From Tabrizicola sp. (GTDB lineage: Bacteria; Pseudomonadota; Alphaproteobacteria; Rhodobacterales; Rhodobacteraceae), in the NCBI RefSeq assembly GCF_016792905.1, contig NZ_JAEULP010000071.1:1-64000 (forward strand): a stretch of 64,000 nucleotides of DNA, in the 5' to 3' direction. The number at the start of each line of letters is the position of its first letter. Position 1 is the stretch's first letter. The notes beneath the pieces are model-generated. The model did no database searches, was not told the origin of the DNA, and saw nothing but the letters and a program-made list of their open reading frames with translations. Below, piece by piece: positions 26,933 through 36,112 of this stretch. A program made the position numbers and the translations under genes.

Positions 26933-27011
26933 CCCGGGCCATGCAGTTTTCGGAAAGCCAGCCGGGCTTCGGGAGTGCTACGCTCGCCCCGCACGATGGA
27001 AAGGACCGCCC

Positions 27012-27941
27012 ATGACTGACCCCTTCACCGCCGCCGTGGTCCAGATGGCCTCGGTCCCGTCCGATCCGATGGCGACCGCCGAAAAGGCCGCCGCCCGCCT
27101 GCGCGAGGCCGCAGCGAACGGAGCCCGGCTGGCTGTCTTTCCCGAAGCGCTGATCGGCGGCTATCCGAAGGGCGCCAGCTTCGGCGCGCCCATCGGCCTG
27201 CGCAAGCCCGAGGGGCGCGACGCCTTTGCCCGCTACCACGCCGCCGCGATCGACCTGGATGGGCCGGAGGTTTCCTGTCTGGCCGAGGCCTGCGCCGAGA
27301 CCGGGGTGTTCGCGGTGGTCGGGGTGATCGAGCGCGACGGGGCGACGCTGTACTGCACCGTCCTGTATTTCGACGGCGCAAGGGGGCTGGTCGGAAAGCA
27401 CCGGAAACTGATGCCGACGGCGGGGGAACGGCTGATCTGGGGGTTCGGCGACGGCTCTACCCTGCCGGTGTTCCAGACCGAGCTTGGCACGGTGGGCGCG
27501 GTGATCTGCTGGGAAAACTACATGCCCGCGCTGCGGATGCACATGTATCATCAGGGGGTCACGCTGTACTGCGCGCCCACGGCGGACGACCGGGATACCT
27601 GGCTGCCCACCATGCAGCATATCGCGCTGGAGGGGCGGTGCTTCGTGCTGACCGCCTGCCAGCACATCACCCGAGCGGCCTATGGGCCCGACCACGAAAG
27701 CGCCCTGGGCGACGAGCCCGACCGCGTGATGATGCAGGGCGGGTCGGCCATCGTGTCGCCCCTGGGCCGGGTTCTGGCGGGACCGGACTTCAGCGGCGAG
27801 ACGATCCTTTACGCCCGGATCGACCCGGCCGAGGTCATGCGGGCTAAGTTCGATTTCGACGTGACGGGCCATTACGCCCGGCCCGACGTATTCCAGCTGA
27901 CCGTGGACACCCGCGCGAAACCCGCCGTGCGGGAAATCTGA
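27012..27941 (+). CDS. Nitrilase-family hydrolase
   Basis: A 309-residue carbon-nitrogen hydrolase with the full triad: E45 in VFPEALIGGYPKG, K132 in HRKLMPT and C166 in VICWENYM. The PEALIGGYPKG and WENYMP patterns are those of true nitrilases (branch 1) rather than amidases. It overlaps the start of the next gene by one base. Placed in a gentisate-type operon, it might convert an aromatic or hydroxylated nitrile to its acid; this is inferred from location only. Confidence 0.9.
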   Translation: MTDPFTAAVVQMASVPSDPMATAEKAAARLREAAANGARLAVFPEALIGGYPKGASFGAPIGLRKPEGRDAFARYHAAAIDLDGPEVSCLAEACAETGVFAVVGVIERDGATLYCTVLYFDGARGLVGKHRKLMPTAGERLIWGFGDGSTLPVFQTELGTVGAVICWENYMPALRMHMYHQGVTLYCAPTADDRDTWLPTMQHIALEGRCFVLTACQHITRAAYGPDHESALGDEPDRVMMQGGSAIVSPLGRVLAGPDFSGETILYARIDPAEVMRAKFDFDVTGHYARPDVFQLTVDTRAKPAVREI

Positions 27942-28573
27942 TGCGCTACGATCTGGACCAGGTTCCCGAGCCCATCGCCTACAAGCTTCTGGCCGCGACG
28001 GTGATCCCCCGGCCCATCGCCTGGGTGGTGACGAAGGACAAGGCCGGGGTCAACGCCGCGCCCTATTCCTTCTTCAACGTCATGGGGTCGGCCCCGCCGA
28101 CTGTCGCGCTCGGGCTGATGGCGGCGCCGGACCGGGGGTTCAAGGATACCGCGCTGAAGATCCTTGAAACGAACGAGTTCGTGGTGAACCTGGTGCCGGA
28201 ACGGCTGGTGAAGGCGATGAACCTCACTGCGGTCGATGCGCCGCGCGGGGTGGATGAGCTTCAGCTGGCCGGGCTGGCCACGATTCCCAGTGTCCACGTC
28301 GCCCCGCCCCGGATTGCGGAAAGTCCGGTCGCCTTCGAATGCCGGGCGCTGTCCTCGGTCGTCACCGGCCCGTGCCAGACCATCGTGATCGGGCGCGTCC
28401 TGTCGGTGCATATCGAGGATCGCTACCTTCTGAACCCCGAGCGCGCCCATATCGACACCGACGCGCTGGACCTTGTCGCCCGCAGTTTCGGGTCAGAATA
28501 CATCCGCAGCCACGACCGCTTCGAACTGCACCGCCCGACCTGGGCCGGCCTGAAGGCCAGCGAAAGCGTATAG
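27941..28573 (+). CDS. Flavin reductase-like FMN-binding protein
   Basis: A 210-residue protein of the flavin reductase-like split-barrel family (PRPIAWVVTKDKAGVNAAPYSFFNVMGSAPPTV near the N-terminus; GVDELQLAGL; ESPVAFECRAL). Members bind FMN and either supply reduced flavin or act as oxidoreductases. Its start overlaps the nitrilase stop, so the two are coupled. No partner monooxygenase lies in this operon; it could in principle serve the RutA-like enzyme at 22807. Confidence 0.85.
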   Translation: MRYDLDQVPEPIAYKLLAATVIPRPIAWVVTKDKAGVNAAPYSFFNVMGSAPPTVALGLMAAPDRGFKDTALKILETNEFVVNLVPERLVKAMNLTAVDAPRGVDELQLAGLATIPSVHVAPPRIAESPVAFECRALSSVVTGPCQTIVIGRVLSVHIEDRYLLNPERAHIDTDALDLVARSFGSEYIRSHDRFELHRPTWAGLKASESV

Positions 28574-28588
28574 CCTTCCAGGGCCGCT

Positions 28589-29335
28589 TCAGTGCTCGAC
28601 GCGCAGCTGGCTGCCAATTTTCATCGAGATGGTTTTGCTACCGGCAAGGATTCCCTGCAGAATCTTCTGGAACAAGGCAGGCTGCATACGATGGGGCGGC
28701 ACGACGACCGCCAGTGATCCAAAGGCAAACGATCCGCCACGAAACACCGGAGCCGCCACGCCGAATGCCTCGTCGTCGCCCAGGAATTCGTACTCGGAAT
28801 ACCCACGCGCGCGGGTCAATTCCAGCCGGGCCTCAAGCTCCGCCTTTTCCTTGGCATCCCTCGCGGCCTCCTGCAGAACCGAAGCGCTGACCGCCGGAGA
28901 GGCAAAGGCCAGAAACGCCACTCCCGCAGCTGTCGTATCGAGGGGCAGAGTGTTGATGCCCTGCATCGTGATGCGATGCACCTTCCGGCTCTCCGCCGTG
29001 GCGACAACCGCCATTGCCTGGCCATTGAACTGGGTGAAATGGCAGGTCTCGCCGGTCAGCTCCAGAAGATCGTCAAGCACCGGCTGCACGACCGACAGAA
29101 GGGGGACAGTCGCCTCTCGCACGCGGGCCAGATCCAGCACAGCAGGGCCGAGGCGATAGGTCTTTGTCCCCTCGACCTGCTCGACCAGACCTGATTCGCA
29201 CAGCGTGCCAAAAAGCCGATAGACGGTCGCTTTGCTTTCCCCGGTCAGACGCGCAGCCTCGCTCAGCCCGATCTCGGGGCGGGACTGCGTGAAAAGGCGC
29301 AGGAGAGCAAGCGCGCGTTGAACCGCTAAAGCCAT
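28589..29335 (-). CDS. IclR-family transcriptional regulator
   Basis: A 248-residue regulator: N-terminal winged helix-turn-helix (IGLSEAARLTGESKATVYRLFGTL, about residues 20-45) and a C-terminal IclR effector domain. AAGGA lies about 10 bases before ATG 29335. It is divergent from the ABC transporter operon beginning at 29461, with a perfect inverted repeat in the gap, and probably controls that operon. It ends 16 bp from the convergent flavin reductase gene. Confidence 0.9.
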   Translation of the reverse strand: MALAVQRALALLRLFTQSRPEIGLSEAARLTGESKATVYRLFGTLCESGLVEQVEGTKTYRLGPAVLDLARVREATVPLLSVVQPVLDDLLELTGETCHFTQFNGQAMAVVATAESRKVHRITMQGINTLPLDTTAAGVAFLAFASPAVSASVLQEAARDAKEKAELEARLELTRARGYSEYEFLGDDEAFGVAAPVFRGGSFAFGSLAVVVPPHRMQPALFQKILQGILAGSKTISMKIGSQLRVEH

Positions 29336-29418
29336 GTTATTCAGTCCTTATCTTCGACACGGCGCCAGCGCCACAACAATGTTGACCAACAGTCGCATCT
29401 CGCGCATCATATTTGGAC

Positions 29419-29439
29419 CAGTGGTTCGTACAGTGAACC
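29419..29439. promoter_or_regulatory. Probable IclR operator
   Basis: GTGGTTC (29419-29425) and GAACCAC (29433-29439) are perfect inverted 7-base arms around a 7-base centre. TGGTTC...GAACCA-type palindromes are typical IclR-family sites. It lies 22 bases before the binding-protein ATG at 29461 and opposite the IclR gene. Confidence 0.6.
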
Positions 29440-29460
29440 ACACAAAGCAGGGGGATGTAA

Positions 29461-30432
29461 ATGCAAAGCTTCGTTCGGCGCACTGCGATTGGTTGGATGG
29501 TGGCAGCTGCCTTGTTCGGGCAGACCCTGGCCGCGCTGGCCGAGGAAACCCCGGTGAGGGTTGCCTACTTCCTGGCCGATTCCATGCTTCCGGCGCTCTA
29601 TGCGCAGGACAAGGGCTACTTCTCAGAGGCAGGGCTGGACGTGGAATTCGTGGCGGTCCAGACCGGCCCCGCAGTTGTTTCTGCCGTTGCGTCAGGCGAA
29701 GCGGATATCGGCTATGCGGCTCCGGTCCCGCCGATCAACGGGCGCCTGAATGGCGTGCCGGTGAAGATGTTCCTGCAACTCTCGCAGGAATTGGCGCCGG
29801 ACAAGACATACACCTGGCTTGTCGCGTCAAAGGCCTCGGGCATTGCCGACCTTGCCGGTGTCAAGGGCAAGAAGATCGGCTTCAATGCGAATGGCGGGCT
29901 CTGCGAGCTGATGTGGCGCGACCATCTGGCGTCGGTCGGCCTGACGATTGATGATGTCGTGCCTGTCGTGCTGCCCTTCCCAGAACAGGAGGCCGCGTTG
30001 CAGCAGGGAAATCTCGACGCGACCTGCACGATCAATCCGTTCCATGTGTCGATGCTCGGCAATGCCGAACTTGGCGTCACCATGCTGGCCACTGGAACGC
30101 TTGCCGACCTGTCCCAGCCTCTCATGAACGACGCGCTTTTCGCGACGGATGACTGGCTGGCGGCTAACGGCGAAACGGCCACGACGGTCGCCCGCGTGAT
30201 GGACAAGGCCCGCAAGGAGCTGTTGTCGGATCGGGCAGCCCTTTCCGGTGCGGCCGAGAAGTATATGGAACTTGCCCCGGAGGCCGCCGCCTCGTTTGTC
30301 CTGCCGATCGTCAACGAAAGCATGCTGATCACCCCTGCCGACGTTCAGCGCATCCTGGATGCGATGGTTAAGACCGGCCTCAACCCAGGTCCGTTGAATG
30401 GTGCCGATTTCGTGTACGAGCTGAAGTACTGA
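29461..30432 (+). CDS. ABC substrate-binding protein (SsuA/TauA/NMT1-like)
   Basis: A 323-residue periplasmic binding protein with a Sec signal peptide (cleavage near ALAEE, residues 22-25). The mature part has the NMT1/SsuA pattern VRVAYFLADSMLPALYAQDKGYF, AGLDVEFVAVQTGP and the GEADIGYAAPVP pocket region. Such proteins bring sulfonates, taurine, nitrate, pyrimidine precursors or aromatic acids to an SsuBC-type transporter; a sulfatase closing the operon favours a sulfur compound. GCAGGGGG precedes the ATG. Confidence 0.9.
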   Translation: MQSFVRRTAIGWMVAAALFGQTLAALAEETPVRVAYFLADSMLPALYAQDKGYFSEAGLDVEFVAVQTGPAVVSAVASGEADIGYAAPVPPINGRLNGVPVKMFLQLSQELAPDKTYTWLVASKASGIADLAGVKGKKIGFNANGGLCELMWRDHLASVGLTIDDVVPVVLPFPEQEAALQQGNLDATCTINPFHVSMLGNAELGVTMLATGTLADLSQPLMNDALFATDDWLAANGETATTVARVMDKARKELLSDRAALSGAAEKYMELAPEAAASFVLPIVNESMLITPADVQRILDAMVKTGLNPGPLNGADFVYELKY

Positions 30433-30484
30433 ATCTCTTCGGGCAGGCCTCTGCGGGTCTGCCCCTTCTGCCGGAAAATCTCCC

Positions 30485-31276
30485 ATGACAGCGATCCTGA
30501 CAGCGGAAGCCATGGGCAAAGCCTATGGTGGTCGCGAAAACCGCCTTCCGATCATCGAGGGCCTGAGCCTTTCGATCCAGCGTGGAGAGTTCGTATCCCT
30601 GGTCGGGCCATCGGGCTGCGGCAAGACAACGCTGCTGATGTGCCTTGCCGGCCTGATCGCGCCGAGCGAAGGGCAGGTGCGCTTCATGGACCGGGCCGTG
30701 GAGGGCCCGCCCATTGGGCTTTCGGTGGTTTTCCAGGACTACTCACGCAGCCTTCTGCCCTGGAAGACGAACCTCGACAACATCCTGTTCGGAATGCGCC
30801 GCGTGGTCGGGATGGACAAGGCGGCCAAGCGGAACAAGGCCAAGGAAATCCTGGCGGCCGTCGGATTGACGGGATTTGAATCGCATTACCCCTGGCAGGT
30901 TTCCGGCGGGATGCAGCAGCGCGTCGCGATCGCGCGCGGTATCGCGGCGCAGTCCGAGCTTCTGCTGCTGGACGAACCGCTTGCGGCGGTCGACGCCCAG
31001 ACCCGCGCCGACATGCAGGACCTGTTGCTGGACCTGGCGCAAAAGTTCCAGCAGACCTGCCTTCTCGTGACCCACGACGTCGAGGAGGCCGTCTACATGG
31101 CCGACCGCGTTCTGGTGCTCGGGCCGCGTCCGACCCGCGTGGTGCGCGAGGTGGTCGTCGGCTTGCCGAAACCCCGCGACCAACTGGTCACGCGTGAGGA
31201 TCCGGTCTTCCTTCATGCCCGCCACGAGGTGTTGCAGCTGATCCGCGACATGCGGCACCGGAAGGCATCGGCGTGA
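30485..31276 (+). CDS. ABC transporter ATPase (SsuB/TauB-like)
   Basis: A 263-residue ATPase with Walker A GPSGCGKTT, signature VSGGMQQR and Walker B LLLLDEPLAAVD; the HDVEEAVYMADRVLVL stretch is typical of SsuB/TauB/NrtD. Its stop overlaps the GTG start of the next permease (GTGA at 31273-31276). Confidence 0.93.
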   Translation: MTAILTAEAMGKAYGGRENRLPIIEGLSLSIQRGEFVSLVGPSGCGKTTLLMCLAGLIAPSEGQVRFMDRAVEGPPIGLSVVFQDYSRSLLPWKTNLDNILFGMRRVVGMDKAAKRNKAKEILAAVGLTGFESHYPWQVSGGMQQRVAIARGIAAQSELLLLDEPLAAVDAQTRADMQDLLLDLAQKFQQTCLLVTHDVEEAVYMADRVLVLGPRPTRVVREVVVGLPKPRDQLVTREDPVFLHARHEVLQLIRDMRHRKASA

Positions 31277-32055
31277 ATTCCGCCGTGGTCCTGGCCGAAC
31301 GGTTCCGGGTGCCGCTGTGCCTGGCCCTTGTCTTCGGGGTTTGGCAGGGCGTGCATGGGCTGGCGATCGTGCCGGACAAGTTCTTCCCCTCGATCCCGGC
31401 AATCCTTGCAGCCTTCTGGCAGATGCTGACTGACGGATCGGTGCTGGTCGCCTGGACGACGACCTTCCTTCGGGCGCTGATCGGTCTGGTGGTTGCTGCA
31501 ACCCTTGGCGTCGCGCTGGCCATCCTGTCGGATTTGTCGCCAGTCCTGTCCCGCGGCATCCGCTATGTCTCGGACGTGCTGCAACCGATCCCGCCCGCGG
31601 CCTTCGTGCCAATGGCCGTCTTCATGCTGGGCCTCGGGGTGAAGCTCTATGCCTTCGTCATCGTGCTGGTCACGGTCTGGCCGACCTATCTGAACGGCGT
31701 CGCGGCCCTTCAGTCGGTCAGCCCGGTGCAGGTGAACACGGGCCGGATGTTCGGGCTGAGCCGCAGCCAGCTTCTGTGGCAGATCCGCCTGCCGGCCGCT
31801 TTGCCCCAGATCTTTACCGGCATCCGCTATGCCGCAACGATCAGCCTGATCGCCGTGATCGTCTCCGAGATGCTGGCCGGCCGGGACGGGATCGGCTTCA
31901 TGATCTACAAGAAGGTCAATGCCCTGCGCACGCCGGAAGTCTTCGGCCTGATGTTCCTGGTTGCCTTCAGCGGGTCCGCCCTCAACGCGTTGGTCGCGGT
32001 CCTGCGCCGCAGCATGACCGCCTGGCACATGGGAATGATGGAGCGGCGCGAATGA
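31273..32055 (+). CDS. ABC transporter permease (SsuC/TauC-like)
   Basis: A 260-residue inner-membrane permease starting at GTG 31273 and coupled to the ATPase. About six helices; the cytoplasmic EAA-like loop (RMFGLSRSQLLWQIRLPAALPQIFTGIR) and the motif EMLAGRDGIGFMIYK match SsuC/TauC permeases. A second, homologous permease follows with ATGA overlap, so the transporter was built on a heterodimer. Confidence 0.92.
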   Translation: MNSAVVLAERFRVPLCLALVFGVWQGVHGLAIVPDKFFPSIPAILAAFWQMLTDGSVLVAWTTTFLRALIGLVVAATLGVALAILSDLSPVLSRGIRYVSDVLQPIPPAAFVPMAVFMLGLGVKLYAFVIVLVTVWPTYLNGVAALQSVSPVQVNTGRMFGLSRSQLLWQIRLPAALPQIFTGIRYAATISLIAVIVSEMLAGRDGIGFMIYKKVNALRTPEVFGLMFLVAFSGSALNALVAVLRRSMTAWHMGMMERRE

Positions 32056-32812
32056 GCGTGGAACAGCGCAATGCGCTTTTTGGCCTGGTGGTGCCGCTTG
32101 GCATCCTGGCCCTGTGGCAGCTCCTGGCCTCGGGGCAGACCACGCCGCTTTTTCCCGGCCCCGGGAAGGTCGCGGTGGCGATCTGGCAGAATGCCCCGGT
32201 GATCCTGTCGGAACTGGGCATCACGCTCCTGCGGGCGGCGGCCGGATTCGCGCTTGCGGCGGTGACGATGATCCCGCTTGGCATCTTCCTGGGCCGGGTG
32301 CGGGTCATCGGCGTGGTGCTGGAACCGCTGATGGACATGCTGGCGACGCTGCCGCCGCCCGCGATCATCCCGCTGGTGATGCTTTTCGCCGGGACCGGCG
32401 ATTGGGCCAAGATCGTGATCATCACCTAGCGGCGGCCGTGCCGCTGGTGATGAACAGCTACGAAGCCTCGCACTCGATCCATCCCATCCTCAGCCGGGTT
32501 GCACGGTCAATGCATCTGACACGGCTGGAAATCATGTGGCTGATCGACTGGCCTTCGTCGCTTCCGATGATCATGACCGGCGCCCGGCTGGCGATTGCAT
32601 CCAGCCTTCTGGTCTCGGTGACATCGGAGATGCTTCTGTCGACCAACGGCATCGGCACCTATCTGCAACGCAGCCAGGAGACCTTCCGCATCGACGCAGG
32701 GCTGGCCGGAATCGCCTTCATCTCGCTTGCCGGGATCGTGGTGAACTCCGCGATGGCCTGGCTCGAACGACGCTGGCTCTTCTGGCACTACCGCGACAAG
32801 ACCGGAGAATAG
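32052..32812 (+). pseudogene. Second SsuC/TauC-like permease, frameshifted
   Basis: The first frame runs from ATG 32052 to TAG 32427-32429 (MSVEQRNALFGLVVPLG to GDWAKIVIIT). Homology continues in the next frame (AAAVPLVMNSYEA, LTRLEIMWLIDWPSSLPMIMTGAR, EMLLSTNGIGTYL) to 32812. Adding one base between TA and GCG at about 32428 turns the stop into Tyr and restores ITYAAAVPLV, so a single-base deletion explains it. The joined product would be about 253 residues, normal for the family. Whether the defect is real or a sequencing error cannot be told here. Confidence 0.85.
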
Positions 32813-32815
32813 GCT

Positions 32816-34483
32816 TTGGCCCGCAACATCCTTTTCATCATGTGCGACCAGCTGCGCGCCGACTACCTGTCGTGCTACGGCCATCCGCACCTGCACACGC
32901 CGAACATCGATGCGCTGGCCGCGCGCGGTGTCCGGTTCGAGCGGGCCTTCGTGCAATCCACCATCTGCGGGCCGTCGCGGATGTGTACCTATACCGGCCG
33001 CTACATGCGCAGCCATGGCAGCACCCAGAACGGTGTGCCGCTGAAGGTGGGCGAGATGACACTGGGCGACCACCTGCGCCCGCTCGGCGTCAGGACGGCG
33101 CTGGTCGGCAAGACCCATATGGTCGCCGACAGCGAGGGGATGGAGCGGCTGGGCATCGACCCGGCGTCGATCATCGGCGTACATGTCTCGGAATGCGGCT
33201 TCGAGCCCTACGAACGCGACGACGGCCTGCATCCCGACGGTCCCTATTCACCCGATCCTGCCTACGACAACTATCTGCGCGCGCAGGGCTTCGATGCCGA
33301 GAACCCGTGGGAGCACTGGGCGAATTCGGGCCAGGCCGAGGATGGAAGCCTGCAGAACGGCTGGCTGCTGTCACATGCCGACAAGGCAGCCCGCGTGCCG
33401 GAGGAGCATTCCGAAACACCGTACATGACCCGCCGCGCCATGCAGTTCATGGCCGAGGCCAAGGCGGATGGCAGCCCCTGGTGCCTGCACCTTTCCTACA
33501 TCAAGCCGCACTGGCCCTATATCGTGCCGGCGCCCTATCACGCGATGTACGGGCCGGATCAGGTGCTTCCCGTCCGCCGCAGCGCTGCCGAGCAGACCAA
33601 CCCGCACCCGATCCTTGCGGCCTTCCAGGCCGAACGCTATTCGCAGGTCTTCAATCGGGGCGGCGCACGGGAGCGGGTCATCCCCTGCTACATGGGCCTG
33701 ATCAAGCAGATCGACGATCAGCTGGGCCACCTCTTCGCCTTCATGGATCGCGAAGGGCTGGCCGACGAAACTATGATCGTCTTCACCTCGGATCATGGTG
33801 ACTATCTGGGCGATCACTGGCTGGGCGAGAAATACCTGTTCCACGATGCCTCGGTGCGGGTGCCGCTGATCATCGCCGATCCGTCGCCGCAGGCCGACCC
33901 GACGCGCGGCACTGTCAGCGGCGCGTTGATCGAGACCATCGACCTTGCCCCCACTTTCGTCGAGGCGATGGGTGGCACGCCCGCGGCGCATATCCTGGAG
34001 GGCCGCTCGCTTGTGCCGCTTCTGCACGGAACTGCCGACGATACCGGGCGGCGTCATGTCATCAGCGAATATGACTATGCCTTCGATCTGGCCCGCATCA
34101 ACCTGAGTGTCCCGGTGCCCGAAGCGCGGCTGTACATGGTCCATGACGGGCGGTTCAAGTTCATCCACGCCGACGGATTCGCGCCGATGCTCTACGATCT
34201 GGAGACCGATCCGGACGAGTTTGCCGATCTTGGCCGTGATCCCGCACTTCAGCCGGTCAGGGACCGGCTCTACGAAGCACTGGCCAAATGGAGCCGCACC
34301 ACCCGAACCCAGACAACGCTCCCCGATGAGGCGATCACCGGAAGCGACGCGCGCGCGCTGGTCTATGACGTCAATATCGAGGCAGGCGTTCTCGTCGGCT
34401 ACTGGGATGAAGCCGAGCTTGCAGCCGAGCGCCTGAAGGCAAGGCTCTTTCATGATGGTCGGTCGACACCCGGCGCCGACTGA
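32816..34483 (+). CDS. Sulfatase/phosphonate monoester hydrolase family enzyme
   Basis: A 555-residue alkaline-phosphatase-superfamily sulfatase starting at TTG 32816 (GGAG about 8 bases upstream), 3 bases after the permease. Cys51 in CGPSR is the residue converted to formylglycine in type I sulfatases. Metal ligands are evident in MCDQLRADYLSCYG at the N-terminus and in TSDHGDYLGDHWLGEK. Length and overall pattern suit the phosphonate monoester hydrolase/sulfatase group. There is no signal peptide, so it acts in the cytoplasm on an imported ester. A formylglycine-generating enzyme or anSME is not in the window. Confidence 0.9.
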   Translation: MARNILFIMCDQLRADYLSCYGHPHLHTPNIDALAARGVRFERAFVQSTICGPSRMCTYTGRYMRSHGSTQNGVPLKVGEMTLGDHLRPLGVRTALVGKTHMVADSEGMERLGIDPASIIGVHVSECGFEPYERDDGLHPDGPYSPDPAYDNYLRAQGFDAENPWEHWANSGQAEDGSLQNGWLLSHADKAARVPEEHSETPYMTRRAMQFMAEAKADGSPWCLHLSYIKPHWPYIVPAPYHAMYGPDQVLPVRRSAAEQTNPHPILAAFQAERYSQVFNRGGARERVIPCYMGLIKQIDDQLGHLFAFMDREGLADETMIVFTSDHGDYLGDHWLGEKYLFHDASVRVPLIIADPSPQADPTRGTVSGALIETIDLAPTFVEAMGGTPAAHILEGRSLVPLLHGTADDTGRRHVISEYDYAFDLARINLSVPVPEARLYMVHDGRFKFIHADGFAPMLYDLETDPDEFADLGRDPALQPVRDRLYEALAKWSRTTRTQTTLPDEAITGSDARALVYDVNIEAGVLVGYWDEAELAAERLKARLFHDGRSTPGAD

Positions 34484-34507
34484 ATCGCGCCGGGGACCTG
34501 CCCTCCT

Positions 34508-34760
34508 TCAGTCGCTGCGCCGTCCGTCCACGGAATTGTCCCGCGTAAACTCCTCGCCAAGCTGGCAATGGCTGAAGCGGTACTGCCTTGGCCATTGTTC
34601 GGGCGCGGGATGGATCCCGTGCTTCTTGCCCGCGATCCGGTCAATCCACGCCACAAGCCGCGCCCGGAGTTCCCTGCCCACCGGTGTCGAAGGGGTGGAT
34701 CCCGATCAGGTTGGCCATCTCGTAAGGATCCTGACCTGCCCCTGGTTTTCCCTCGTTCAT
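34508..34760 (-). pseudogene. C-terminal remnant of a second sulfatase
   Basis: On the reverse strand a short peptide DPYEMANLIGIHPFDT continues, after a shift of one base near 34680, as VGRELRARLVAWIDRIAGKK and then PEQWPRQYRF to a stop at 34510-34508. DPYEMxNL followed by an amphipathic helix of this kind is the usual end of sulfatase proteins. Nothing upstream (34763 onward) resembles the rest of a sulfatase. It is antisense and convergent to the intact sulfatase, so it is a decayed separate copy. Too short to assign a subfamily. Confidence 0.6.
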
Positions 34761-35206
34761 GACAAGAGGCCCTTGGTTTGATCGTGGTCAGCTTCGTGTT
34801 GAGCGAGCGCACGGGGCGCGGAGCTGTGGCTGGCAGCCGGGCTGCAGGGGGCGCATCGCGCCCTGCTGGCGGCACTGGCGACGCACCCGGTGCTGTGCGC
34901 GCGGGCGGGAGCGCCAAGCCACCTGGCAGGGCAGGTTCCGCGTCGGGGCCGTACGGGTGTGAAGGATCAGGAGTTCCATTTCCCGGTCCGAAACCGGGTC
35001 CTGTGCCAGGACGGACTCCGTCGCAGCTGGATGCAAAACCTGCCCGGACGCAGAACTTGGTCGCATCGGCACTGGCAAAGCCGCTTGTGGCAGTCCGAAA
35101 CGTAAACCACACTGGTCAGCACGAAACAGACGACGGATCAGGAAGACGCGGAGCCCGCGCCCTGACTGGCCCGACACAACCCGAAGACCGGAAAGCCAGA
35201 CCCCTC
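34761..35206. other. Intergenic region, nothing recognised
   Basis: About 446 bases between the sulfatase remnant and cyanophycinase. The frames are Arg/Pro/Gly-rich and match nothing recognisable. It must contain the promoter for the cyanophycin genes; I see no clear operator or hairpin. Confidence 0.4.
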
Positions 35207-36088
35207 ATGTGCCCAGCCCAACTATCGGCCAATCAAGATCGTGGCTTCATCATTCCCATCGGCGGCGGTGAGGATCGCATCAAGGAGCGGCAGATCCACC
35301 GCCGATTTGTCGAGCTTTCAGGAGGGGCTGCAGCCGACATCGTGGTCATCCCCACGGCATCGGAACTGGAATCTACCGGCCAAGACTACAATCGGATCTT
35401 CCGCGATCTTGGCGCCGCCGGAGTCGACTATCTTCCCATCACCAAGCGTGCCGATTGCGACAATCCGCGCTACCTGGAAATGCTGGAACGGGCGACCGGG
35501 ATCTTTCTGACCGGCGGCAATCAGTTGCGACTGTCCACCATTCTTGGCGGCACGGGGATCGCCCAGAAGATCCGCAAGCGCAACGCCGCCGGGGCGACCG
35601 TGGCTGGGACCTCGGCAGGCGCCTCGATCATGTCGGAACACATGATCGCCGGTGGCGAGAGCAATTCGATACCTGCCGAGGGGGTGGTCAGTCTCGCGCC
35701 CGGTCTGGGGCTGACGAATGCCGTGATCATCGACCAGCATTTCACCCAGCGGAACCGTCTGGGTCGATTGCTGGCAGCCTCATCCTACAACCCGTTTCTG
35801 ATCGGCCTTGGCATTGACGAGGATACCGCGGCCTTCATTGGCCCGAACGGCATGTTCGAGGTGGTCGGGTCCGGAACCGTGACCGTCGTCGATGCCTCGG
35901 GACTTTCCTATTCCTCCATGTGGGAGGCCAGCCGGGGTCAGGCACTGTCGCTGCTGGGTCTCAAGGTTGACGTGATGAGCGAGGGGTGCCGCTATGATCT
36001 GGTCGGTCGGCACGCCTATCCGCCCGATCCTAGCGACGCCTTCTGCGCACTGCCAAACCGCTCTGTTGAAGGCGGATCAAAACACTGA
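35207..36088 (+). CDS. cphB: Cyanophycinase
   Basis: A 293-residue peptidase of family S51 that cuts cyanophycin into beta-Asp-Arg dipeptides. Ser136 in AGTSAGASIMS is the expected nucleophile; FLTGGNQLRLSTILGGT, GLGLTNAVIIDQHF and FLIGLGIDEDTAA are family signatures. The start at ATG 35207 gives normal length; the longer open frame upstream is without homology. There is no signal peptide, so this is the intracellular CphB type, not the secreted CphE type. The synthetase gene follows 24 bp later, so synthesis and degradation are co-encoded. Confidence 0.95.
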   Translation: MCPAQLSANQDRGFIIPIGGGEDRIKERQIHRRFVELSGGAAADIVVIPTASELESTGQDYNRIFRDLGAAGVDYLPITKRADCDNPRYLEMLERATGIFLTGGNQLRLSTILGGTGIAQKIRKRNAAGATVAGTSAGASIMSEHMIAGGESNSIPAEGVVSLAPGLGLTNAVIIDQHFTQRNRLGRLLAASSYNPFLIGLGIDEDTAAFIGPNGMFEVVGSGTVTVVDASGLSYSSMWEASRGQALSLLGLKVDVMSEGCRYDLVGRHAYPPDPSDAFCALPNRSVEGGSKH

Positions 36089-36112
36089 CCTGACACCAAG
36101 GGGGTTTCCGAC

